Assembly (NCBI GenBank): GCA_947475415.1
Contig: CANJLH010000003.1
Location: 248,001-312,000, forward strand
Direction of reading: 5' to 3'
From: Caulobacteraceae bacterium
Lineage (GTDB): Bacteria; Pseudomonadota; Alphaproteobacteria; Caulobacterales; Caulobacteraceae
Length of the DNA stretch: 64,000 nucleotides
Below the pieces are notes generated by a model. It saw only the letters and a list, made by a program, of their open reading frames with translations, was not told where the DNA came from and did no database searches. Below, piece by piece: positions 9,023 through 19,639 of the stretch (positions are counted from its first letter, which is position 1; each line of letters begins with the position of its first letter). A program made the position numbers and the translations under genes.

Positions 9023-9832
9023 ATGGCCGGAGCCCAAGACAGTGCAACGACGCCGCCGTCCCTGGAGACGGTGCGCGCACGGCTGGACGCGATCGACGCC
9101 GAGATCCTGACCCTCGTCGACGAACGCGCCGCCCTGGCCAAGGTGGTGGCCGCCGCCAAGGCCGCCGCGGGCGACGCCGGCAAGTTCGGACTGCGACCCG
9201 GCCGCGAAGCCGCTGTGATGAGGAAACTTCTGGCCACGCCTCGAAAGGGCGCGGGCGACGCCCTCGTCGTGCGCCTGTGGCGCGAGATCATGGGTGACAA
9301 TCTGGCTCGCCAGGGCCCCTTCCATCTATCAGTCTGGGCCGGTCGCGATGGCGGACGCGTCCGGGAACAGGCGCGCCTGCGGTTCGGCGCAGCCCCGCCG
9401 CTAACCCTCGCCGATCGCCCTGAAGACACCATCGCAGCCGCAAAGACGGCGGGCGGCGTTGGCGTCCTGGCTCTCAATCAGGAAAGCGCCTGGTGGGGCC
9501 GATTGTTGGCGGAGCCGCGGCTGAAGGTTTTCGCTACCCTGCCCTGCCTTGTCGCCTGGGGCCCGATGACCGCGCTTGCGATAGCCGAAGTGGAGATCGA
9601 GCCCACCGGGGCTGACCAGACCTTCTGGGTCACTGACGCGGTGGGATCGCCGGCCGCCATCGAGGAAGCCCTCGGCCGCGATGGGGTCGCCGCCAGCTTC
9701 CTGCTGGCGTCTGGCGGCCTGAAACTCTTTAGCCTGGCGGGATATTATGAGGCTGGCGACGAGCGGTTGAGCCGCGCGCCCGGCAAGCTCTCTGGCGTGA
9801 TCGGGGCTGCACCGGCGCCGTTGGACGTGTAA
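9023..9832 (+). CDS. Chorismate mutase with C-terminal extension
   Basis: Residues about 14-100 are a type II (AroQ) chorismate mutase: LETVRARLDAIDAEILTLVDER is the first helix with the catalytic Arg, and VVRLWREIMGD closes the domain. It would convert chorismate to prephenate for Phe and Tyr synthesis. The remaining ~170 residues have no motif I recognise; they could be a degenerate prephenate-dehydratase-like or regulatory part. It is followed 38 bases later by hisC, with tyrA next on the other strand, which fits an aromatic amino acid role. Confidence 0.9.
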   Translation: MAGAQDSATTPPSLETVRARLDAIDAEILTLVDERAALAKVVAAAKAAAGDAGKFGLRPGREAAVMRKLLATPRKGAGDALVVRLWREIMGDNLARQGPFHLSVWAGRDGGRVREQARLRFGAAPPLTLADRPEDTIAAAKTAGGVGVLALNQESAWWGRLLAEPRLKVFATLPCLVAWGPMTALAIAEVEIEPTGADQTFWVTDAVGSPAAIEEALGRDGVAASFLLASGGLKLFSLAGYYEAGDERLSRAPGKLSGVIGAAPAPLDV

Positions 9833-9870
9833 GAGCAGCCCCCCTGGAGCCGCTTACAGGCCGCAAATCG

Positions 9871-10980
9871 ATGCACAAGCCCGAACCGAGTCTTAGGCCC
9901 GTCCCGAAATCCGGGATCATGGACATACATGCCTACATCCCCGGCAAGGCCAAGGCCGAGGGCGTCGCCCACCCGATCAAGCTATCCGCCAACGAAAACA
10001 TCCTTGGGTCCAGCGACAGGGCGCGCGCCGCCTATGCGGCGGCGGCCGACCAGCTGCATGTCTATCCCGACAGCCGAACGACCCTCCTGCGGACAGCGAT
10101 TGCGGAGCGTTACAAACTTGAACCCGAGCGTCTGATCTTCGGCTGCGGCTCAGACGAGGTCTTCCAGTTGCTCAACGACGCCTTCCTTGAGCCGGGGGAC
10201 AATATCGTTCAGGGACAATACGCCTTTGCCGCCTTCGCCATTGGCGCGCGAAAAAATCAGGCGGAAGTCAAGAACGCTCCTGAACCCGATTACCGGATCG
10301 ATGTCGACGAGGTGCTGAACACCGTCGATGCACGCACCCGGCTGGTGTTCATCGCAAATCCGGCCAACCCGACCGGCACCTGGCTGCCGTTTTCGGAAAT
10401 CCTGCGCCTGCACCAGAATTTGCGGCCAGATATCGTGCTGGTGCTTGACGGCGCCTACGCCGAATTCGCCGACGACCCGACATTCAGCGATGGGCTCGAT
10501 TATGCCCGTAGCTCGGAAAACGTGGTGGTCACACACACCTTCTCAAAACTGCATGGCCTGGCCGCGCTGAGGGTCGGATGGGGCTATGCGCCAATGGCGA
10601 TCGCTTCCGCCGTCGATCGCATCCGCTTGCCGTTCAACACGTCGATCCCGGGCCAGTTGGCCGCGATCGAGGCGCTCAACGACCTGGACTTTCAGCAAAG
10701 GTCCATCGCCCACGTCAACCGGTGGCGGCCCTGGCTGGAGCAGCAGCTGGGCGGCCTCGGGCTCGACATCGTTCGACCATCGGCGGCGAATTTCGTGCTT
10801 GCCGGCTTTCCCAAGCACGGGAAAACCGCCGTTGCGGCCGAGGCATTCCTGTCAGCCCGGGGGCTCCTGGTGCGGCAGGTGACCAATTATGGTCTGCCTG
10901 ACCACATCCGCATCACCATTGGCCTGGAAGAACACAACCGCGCGGTCATCAATGCCCTGGCCGAGTTCATGGGCCGCTAA
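9871..10980 (+). CDS. hisC: Histidinol-phosphate / aromatic aminotransferase
   Basis: PLP-dependent class I/II aminotransferase of 369 residues. Lys226 in THTFSKLHGLA is the Schiff-base lysine; NPTGT (166-170) and the LDGAYAEF block with Asp193 are intact. The family uses glutamate to aminate imidazole acetol phosphate, and many alphaproteobacterial members also act on prephenate or aromatic keto acids. Its position between chorismate mutase and tyrA suggests an aromatic role here, so the histidine-pathway name is by family only. The 3' end overlaps tyrA by four bases, convergently. Confidence 0.92.
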   Translation: MHKPEPSLRPVPKSGIMDIHAYIPGKAKAEGVAHPIKLSANENILGSSDRARAAYAAAADQLHVYPDSRTTLLRTAIAERYKLEPERLIFGCGSDEVFQLLNDAFLEPGDNIVQGQYAFAAFAIGARKNQAEVKNAPEPDYRIDVDEVLNTVDARTRLVFIANPANPTGTWLPFSEILRLHQNLRPDIVLVLDGAYAEFADDPTFSDGLDYARSSENVVVTHTFSKLHGLAALRVGWGYAPMAIASAVDRIRLPFNTSIPGQLAAIEALNDLDFQQRSIAHVNRWRPWLEQQLGGLGLDIVRPSAANFVLAGFPKHGKTAVAAEAFLSARGLLVRQVTNYGLPDHIRITIGLEEHNRAVINALAEFMGR

Positions 10981-11717
10981 CTAGGTCGCTCTGCCGAAAC
11001 CTGATCCAGCAGGCTGCGCGCCTGGTCAACGAAAGCGCTCGCCACCTCGGCGGCGAAAGGGTTCTGCGTCTGGATGGCGGTGAACAGCTCGAACGTATCG
11101 GCGCCGATCAGAGAGCAAAGCTCCAGGAGGTGCTGGTAGGAGGCGGTCTTCAGCTGCTCGTCAGGAATGCCGAGGTTGACCAGGGAGCGGCCGATCAGAT
11201 GGGTCAGGGCCTGCACATAGGCCATTTCCCGGTCGTGTTCCTCCGCGCTGGTGACCGTCACGATCAGGCCGAGCGAGCGTCCGAAAGCCGCCACCCGTTC
11301 ATGGCGGTCGCCCCTGACCGGGCAGATCACGAAGCGCAGACCCTCCAGGCCCGCTTTGGCGCTCTGCGGGCCGAACAGCGGGTGGGTGGCGACGATGTCG
11401 ACGTGGTCGGGCAGGAGCTCGTTCATCCACTGTCCCGGCAGCATTTTCACCGAGCCCACATCAACGACCAGGGCGCCGGGCTTGAGGTGCGGCGCAAGGG
11501 TGGCGAAGACGTTCCGCATCGCCGCCACCGGCACGGCGACGACGACCACTTCGCGCGCGGCGGCGGCCTCCAGTGATCCGAACGCCACCCCAGCCGCAAG
11601 CGCGGCGGCCTTGGCGCCCGGCGCCACGTCGGTGACCAGCACGTCGTAATGGGATTTCAGCACCCCTGCGGCGAGTTGGCCGAACTGACCGAAACCGACA
11701 AGACCCAGGCTTTTCAT
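10977..11717 (-). CDS. tyrA: Prephenate/arogenate dehydrogenase
   Basis: NAD(P)-dependent dehydrogenase of tyrosine synthesis, 246 residues, shorter than most TyrA proteins and without an ACT domain. The nucleotide-binding loop GFGQFG is at residues 8-13, VDVGSVK at 86-91, and the catalytic histidine is expected in ATHPLFGPQSA (His112). The compact form resembles arogenate dehydrogenases, so arogenate rather than prephenate may be the substrate. Confidence 0.9.
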   Translation of the reverse strand: MKSLGLVGFGQFGQLAAGVLKSHYDVLVTDVAPGAKAAALAAGVAFGSLEAAAAREVVVVAVPVAAMRNVFATLAPHLKPGALVVDVGSVKMLPGQWMNELLPDHVDIVATHPLFGPQSAKAGLEGLRFVICPVRGDRHERVAAFGRSLGLIVTVTSAEEHDREMAYVQALTHLIGRSLVNLGIPDEQLKTASYQHLLELCSLIGADTFELFTAIQTQNPFAAEVASAFVDQARSLLDQVSAERPS

Positions 11718-11815
11718 CGCCGCTCGTTAGCCTGTCGGGCGCAGCCACGCAAACCGGCTTAGTTCCCAGATGTGCGAGTCGCAACTTCGACCACGACACA
11801 CATTGGGCGGCCGAC

Positions 11816-12457
11816 TTAGCCGCCGAAGCCGAGGCCCCGCACCCCGCCAAAGCCGCCGCGGGCGAGGATCCGGCTGCGGGTCTGCGCCCTCGCCGGCGCC
11901 GCACGCAAGGATTGCGGCGGCTCCACGCCTTGACGGGCGACGGTGGTGCGGCCGGTCACGTAATCGCGGTTGATCACCCCGCCCCAGCCGGTGTGATAGC
12001 TGAAGCCGTTGCGGTCGCGCTCGTCCTGGCGGCGATAAAGTCCCGTGCCAGCATAGTAGGGTGCGCCGGATGGGCTGAGCATGCGGCCAACGACAAAGCC
12101 CGCCAGGGCGGGTGCGAAAAACCCGCCGCCCTCTCCGACGCGGGGCGCACAGGCTCCGTAGGTGTCAACACAGGCGGCGCGGTGGGCGAAGGTGGGCGGG
12201 TGACTGACATTATCGGCCCGCGCGGCCGCATAGGCGCTCGCGCAGTCGGTATCGGGCACCTTGTCGGCCAACCGGCAATCTTCAAGCGTCTGGTAGGGGA
12301 ACACCTCAACCTGCTCTCCTTGGGCGACGGAGTTATCGTCCCAGCCGCCGCCGGCCACCGGCGCGGGCCTGTCGTTGCAGCCGGCCAGGGTGAGGCTGGC
12401 GCCGGCCAGCATCGTCGTCAGCCGGAGTGAGGCGGAACGCTTGCGCGCGCGGGTCAT
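11816..12457 (-). CDS. DUF1190 lipoprotein (YgiB/YjfM-like)
   Basis: A 213-residue protein starting with a basic stretch, a hydrophobic helix and a lipobox-like LAGC at about residues 23-26. The central region (YQTLEDCRLADKVPDTDC, then CVDTYGACAPR) has the conserved cysteines of the DUF1190 family, and the C-terminus is Arg/Gly rich with a glycine-rich tail. E. coli homologues YgiB and YjfM sit beside YgiC/YjfC and DUF350 YjfL, the same association seen here. Molecular function unknown. Confidence 0.85.
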   Translation of the reverse strand: MTRARKRSASLRLTTMLAGASLTLAGCNDRPAPVAGGGWDDNSVAQGEQVEVFPYQTLEDCRLADKVPDTDCASAYAAARADNVSHPPTFAHRAACVDTYGACAPRVGEGGGFFAPALAGFVVGRMLSPSGAPYYAGTGLYRRQDERDRNGFSYHTGWGGVINRDYVTGRTTVARQGVEPPQSLRAAPARAQTRSRILARGGFGGVRGLGFGG

Positions 12458-12467
12458 GGCGGCGTCC

Positions 12468-12881
12468 TCAGGCAGTCATGCAGGCGGCGTTGATGATCCC
12501 CACCACCACCGAGATGGTGGCCACATAGATGCCGATGGAAACCTCGCCGCTTTCGATCCGCGCCTGCACGTCGGGCAGGGCGATCATCCGGACCACCGTG
12601 AAGGTCACCACCTGGATGACGCCCGCCATCGCCGCCCAGAGGACGAATTCCGGCAATGTCGAGGTATTGGAAAGCGCCGAGGCCACCGGCAGGATATAGC
12701 CGATCAAGGCGCCGGCCAGGGCGATGGCGGCGGCTGTGTTGCCCTCGCGGATCAACTTGGCCTCGCGATATGGCGTGATCGCTTGGTAGACGGCCTTGAA
12801 TATCAGGGCGAACCCGCCGGCGGCCACGAAGGCCAATAGAAATGCGATCGCCGCCTTGGCGAATGCCGACATGTCGATCAT
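12468..12881 (-). CDS. DUF350 membrane protein (YjfL-like)
   Basis: A 137-residue integral membrane protein with four predicted helices (about 9-28, 51-71, 78-98 and 113-133), matching DUF350. A good ribosome-binding site (AAGGGGGAA) precedes the ATG at 12881. Ten bases downstream comes the DUF1190 lipoprotein gene, and upstream a glutathionylspermidine-synthase-like gene is divergent. These three families travel together in many Proteobacteria. No biochemical role is assigned. Confidence 0.88.
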   Translation of the reverse strand: MIDMSAFAKAAIAFLLAFVAAGGFALIFKAVYQAITPYREAKLIREGNTAAAIALAGALIGYILPVASALSNTSTLPEFVLWAAMAGVIQVVTFTVVRMIALPDVQARIESGEVSIGIYVATISVVVGIINAACMTA

Positions 12882-12969
12882 CTGGTTCCCCCTTGCCTCG
12901 CTGGACTGACAACCCCACGACTATTCCATCGTTCCCGGGATGATGGAAACTTGAAATGAGCGAGACGCC

Positions 12970-14119
12970 GTGCGCCGCTTGACACTCGCCCCCCGGCCTG
13001 GCTGGCGCGACAAGGCCGAGGCGGTCGGGTTTACATGGCACAATGCCGACGGAAGGCTCTACTGGGACGAGCGCGCCTGCTACGCCTTCAGTCTCGCCCA
13101 GGTCGAGGATGACATCGAGACGGCCGCTGCGGACTTGCACGGCCTGTGTCTGGATCTGGTCGACGAGGTTGTTCAGAGCGAAGCCCTGCTGACCCGATTG
13201 GCGATCCCCAGGGCCGCCTTTGGCCTGGTGTCGGACTCCTGGCGGGCCGAGGAGCCATCGCTCTATGGGCGCTTTGATTTTGGCTACGACGGAGAAGGCC
13301 CGCCCAAACTTTACGAATACAACGCCGATACGCCCACCAGCATCTATGAAGCGGCGGTGTTCCAGTGGCTTTGGCTTGAGGACATGATCGCGTCGGGCGC
13401 CCTACCGGCCGCCTCCGACCAGTTCAACAGCCTCTATGACAAGCTCAAGGCCCGATTTGGCGCGATATTTCCGCACGGCGGGTTCGTGCACTTCGCAGGC
13501 GAAGCCGACGTCGAGGAGGATCGCCAGACGGTCCGCTTCCTGGAGGACATGGCCAGCCAGGCCGGCCTGGAGCCCAAGTTCACGGCCTTGAGGGATATTG
13601 GCCTTGATGCAGACGGGCGCTTTGTCGACCGGGATAATTTCATCATCCAGGCGATGTTCAAGTTGCATCCCTGGGAGAACATGCTGCGGGACGTCTTTGC
13701 CAAAGACATCGCCGCCAGCCGCACCCAATTCCTTGAGCCGCCCTGGAAATCAGTGCTCTCCAACAAGGGAATCCTGCCGCTGCTCTGGGAGCGCCACCCG
13801 GGCCATCCAAACCTTCTGGAGGCCTATTTCGACGACGACCCCCAAGCGGCCAGTTTGGGCCGCGCCTATGCGCGAAAGCCGCTGTTCAGCCGTGAGGGAG
13901 CAAATGTGGAGCTCTATGAGGACGGCCGGCGCGAACGCGGGTTAGACCAGGGCTATGGGGCGGAAGGCTGGATCCGCCAGGCCTTGTGGGCCCAGCCGTC
14001 GTTTGACGGAAATTACCCGGTCATCGGCGCCTGGATGATCGGCGATGAACCCGCCGGCATGGGCGTGCGCGAGGATCGCTCCCGCGTCACCCAGGACACC
14101 TCAAGGTTCGTGCCGCATA

Positions 14120-14136
<17 letters not shown>
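12970..14136 (+). CDS. Glutathionylspermidine synthase-like ATP-grasp ligase (YgiC/YjfC family)
   Basis: A 388-residue ATP-grasp protein of the glutathionylspermidine-synthase C-terminal-domain family. The family blocks YGRFDFGYDG, KLYEYNADTPTS, a Glu/Asp-rich region (AGEADVEEDRQT) and EPPWKSVLSNKGILPLLWE are present. There is no amidase domain, so it resembles E. coli YgiC and YjfC, which ligate an unknown amine or peptide rather than making glutathionylspermidine. It starts at GTG 12970 and overlaps the end of the convergent DinG gene by 17 bases. Confidence 0.9.
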
Positions 14137-16933
<2,797 letters not shown>

Positions 16934-16976
16934 GAGTCCTTGCTAGCGCCTCACGGCCATGAACGAAACGGAAACT

Positions 16977-17480
16977 TCAGCGTGCGAGGCCAATCAACCG
17001 CAATAGCGCCTGGATGTCTGACCAGATGCCGTCGAGCCAGCGGCGCCACCAGGGTTTGGCCGCTGGGGGTTCAACGGGCGGAGCTGCAGCCGCCTGGGGC
17101 TTTTCAGCTATCACGACGTCATCCGCTGCGGGCGGCGGCGGCGGCGGTGATTCAACAACCGCCGTCACGTCTCTTGAGGAAGCGGCGACTGGCTCCGCCT
17201 CAGCCGGCTTTGTCGCCGTTGAAGGCCCGGGGCGCGCGACAGACTTAGGTCGTTGAGCCTTAGCGGGTGTGGGGCGCGATGCTGGTTTGGAAACCGCATA
17301 GGTCCCGACAATCTCATCGTCGCCGGCCCGGCGCCAGTTTCCCTTGCCGTCCTTGCAGGCCAAGACCGACCCATGCCAACGACAACCTGGCGGCGGAGCA
17401 TCCTGCGCCGAGGCGACGCTCGCGAGAGCCAATGCAGGCGCCACTATGAGACTCGCAGCCCATCGAATCATGACCGCCAC
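16977..17480 (-). CDS. Small exported protein, proline-rich tail
   Basis: A 167-residue protein with a clear signal peptide (cleavage likely after ASVASA, about residue 25). The mature N terminus contains GCRWHGSVLACKDGKGNW with two cysteines and a Trp, then a low-complexity Ala/Pro/Lys linker (residues 60-140) and an amphipathic Trp-rich C-terminus. No family recognised. It lies 22 bases downstream of another small exported protein whose mature start also has a Cys-x-Trp pattern, so the pair may be functionally linked. Confidence 0.7.
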   Translation of the reverse strand: MAVMIRWAASLIVAPALALASVASAQDAPPPGCRWHGSVLACKDGKGNWRRAGDDEIVGTYAVSKPASRPTPAKAQRPKSVARPGPSTATKPAEAEPVAASSRDVTAVVESPPPPPPAADDVVIAEKPQAAAAPPVEPPAAKPWWRRWLDGIWSDIQALLRLIGLAR

Positions 17481-17502
17481 ATTACCCCGCTCCGCCCGCC
17501 TG

Positions 17503-17925
17503 TCACCGGCGCGGGATCGCCGTACAGACTAGGGCCTCGCGCTGAGCGACGCAAACAAGGGCTCGGGTCATTCGGCCCCGCCGGTCAGCGAGAACCATCA
17601 CCCGGGGCATTGCGCGGTACGGTCCGGCGACACCGTGGCCGATGCCCGGGCCAGGCCGGGCCGCCGCCATCGCGGCGTCCTCGCTGACGCAAGCCACGCC
17701 ATCATACAGCAAGGCGCCCGGGCAGCCGTCGCCCGAAAGTGTCGGACTTTGCGCCAGCGTCTGCCCCGTCGGCCTTGCGCGCCCATCTGGTTGGCGGCAC
17801 CAGAGCTCGGATACGTTGGCATCCGCCATTGTTGCGATCCACTGGCAGTTTACAGGCGTCACCACTTCAGCGCTCGCGCCACCCGCCGTCAGCGCAAGTC
17901 CGAATGTCAAAAGGAACCGTCGCAC
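17503..17925 (-). CDS. Small exported cysteine-containing protein
   Basis: A 140-residue protein with a signal peptide (cleavage likely after GGASA, residue 19). The mature part holds six cysteines (in NCQW, LWCRQ, GDGCPG, VACVS, ALVCVA and LVCTA), suggesting disulfide bonds in the periplasm. I recognise no domain. It is the promoter-proximal member of a two-gene minus-strand unit and is divergent from the MFS transporter. Confidence 0.7.
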   Translation of the reverse strand: MRRFLLTFGLALTAGGASAEVVTPVNCQWIATMADANVSELWCRQPDGRARPTGQTLAQSPTLSGDGCPGALLYDGVACVSEDAAMAAARPGPGIGHGVAGPYRAMPRVMVLADRRGRMTRALVCVAQREALVCTAIPRR

Positions 17926-18061
17926 CTGCGCGCCTCCGCTTATCTGTGATCACCTGATCGGAACGTCGGGTGTCACGTCAAGCTTTCGGCGCCGCGACAT
18001 GACAGCCCAGCTTGAACGGATCGCGCTTTGCCCTGACCGCGCCGCATGGTGAAGTCGCGCC

Positions 18062-19639
18062 ATGACCGACGCTGTCGCCAACAATTTGAGCCCTGCCGCC
18101 GCGCCGATGGCCGACGGCGGCTGGTTCAAACTCTATCTCGGCTTCGGCGGCATGGTCCTTGGCCAGTTCATGGCAATGCTCGACATCAATATCGTGGCGA
18201 GTTCGCTACCACAGATCCAGGCCGGCCTGGGCGCCAGCTTGGATGAGATCGGCTGGGTGCAATCGATGTTCCTGCTGGCCGAGGTGGTGACGATTCCCCT
18301 TGCGGCATACTTCTCGAAACTGTGGGGGACCCGCGCCTTCTACATGGGTGCGACCATCGCCTTCGTCGTAACCTCGTTGATCGCCGGCCTGGTCAACGAC
18401 TTCGAGGCCATGATCTTAGCCCGCGCCCTCCAGGGTCTCGCCGCTGGCGCGATGATCCCCACAGTGCTGGCGACCGCCTGGAGCGCCTTTCCGCTGGAGC
18501 GGCGCGTTACAGCGCAGGTTATCACCAGCGTCGTGGTCAGCTTGGCGCCTACCATCGGGCCGACCCTAGGCGGCCACCTGACGGAGTGGCTCTCCTGGCG
18601 TTGGCTGTTCTTCATCAATGCGCCGGCCGGCCTGGTGGTGCTTTTCCTGGTCGGTCGCTACGCGGACTTCGACAAGCCTGACCCGCGGCTGGGCAAGGGG
18701 ATCGACTGGTTTGGTCTGACGGTCATGGCGGTCTTCCTGCTGGCGACCCAATACGTGCTTGAACAGGGCGCCTCGGACGGATGGTTTCGAAGCGACCTGA
18801 TCCTCTGGCTGACCGTGACGGCCGTGATCGGCGGGGCGGTCTTCGTCTGGCGTCAGCTCAGCTACCGCCAGCCCATCGTGTCCTTGCGGCCACTGGGCGA
18901 TCGGAACTTTTCGATCGGGGCGGTGATGAATTTCATCCTGGGCGTCAATCTTTTCGGCGGCATGTTCGTGCTACCGCTATTTCTAGGTCAGGTGTTGCGT
19001 TATTCCGCGAGCCAGGTGGGTACGACTCTGGTGGTTTCCGGCCTCACCATGTTCCTCACCTCTCCGCTGGTTGGCCGGTTCATCCGCAGGATCGAGCCGC
19101 GCATAACGCTGATCACAGGATTTCTTCTGGCCGCCTTCGGTCTGCTGATCGGCGCCCGGGTCAATCAGAACTGGGGGTTCTGGGACTTCGCTATCATGCA
19201 GGCGATCCGCGCCTTCGGGACCATGGTCGTCGCCATTGGCGGCCAGCAGATGAGCGTCGCAACCATGCCCGCGCAGCTGATGAAAGAAGCCTCCGGGCTC
19301 TACAACCTGATCCGAAATGTAGGCGGAGCAGTGGGGCTTGCCCTTTTGTCGACGGTGCTCAGCCACCAGACCGCTCTACACTTGGCGGACCTGACAGCCG
19401 CCGTCAGCGCCGCGGATGCCGATAGCGCCGAGATGTTGTCGAACCTTGGCGGTCTAATGGCGCAGGCCTCGCTCACAGATCCGGATGGCGCAGGGCGCAA
19501 GGCCTTCGCCGGCCTGCTGCGTCAGAAGGCGGCTATGCTGGCCTTCGCCGATTGCTTCGCCTTCCTTGGGATTGGCTGCCTGATCGCAGCCGCGCTGGCG
19601 TTCTTCACGACTCCAGCGAAGGCCGCTGCAGCGCGGTGA
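18062..19639 (+). CDS. DHA2-family multidrug efflux MFS transporter (EmrB-like)
   Basis: A 525-residue inner-membrane proton antiporter with about 14 predicted helices, the DHA2 (14-TMS) layout. Motif D1 is visible in the first helix (GQFMAMLDINIVASSLPQI), motif A-like residues follow helix 2, and motif C is in SVVVSLAPTIGPTLGG. EmrB relatives export hydrophobic drugs with a membrane-fusion partner, but none is encoded next to it. Its stop overlaps the next gene by one base (TGATG). Substrate unknown. Confidence 0.92.
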   Translation: MTDAVANNLSPAAAPMADGGWFKLYLGFGGMVLGQFMAMLDINIVASSLPQIQAGLGASLDEIGWVQSMFLLAEVVTIPLAAYFSKLWGTRAFYMGATIAFVVTSLIAGLVNDFEAMILARALQGLAAGAMIPTVLATAWSAFPLERRVTAQVITSVVVSLAPTIGPTLGGHLTEWLSWRWLFFINAPAGLVVLFLVGRYADFDKPDPRLGKGIDWFGLTVMAVFLLATQYVLEQGASDGWFRSDLILWLTVTAVIGGAVFVWRQLSYRQPIVSLRPLGDRNFSIGAVMNFILGVNLFGGMFVLPLFLGQVLRYSASQVGTTLVVSGLTMFLTSPLVGRFIRRIEPRITLITGFLLAAFGLLIGARVNQNWGFWDFAIMQAIRAFGTMVVAIGGQQMSVATMPAQLMKEASGLYNLIRNVGGAVGLALLSTVLSHQTALHLADLTAAVSAADADSAEMLSNLGGLMAQASLTDPDGAGRKAFAGLLRQKAAMLAFADCFAFLGIGCLIAAALAFFTTPAKAAAAR

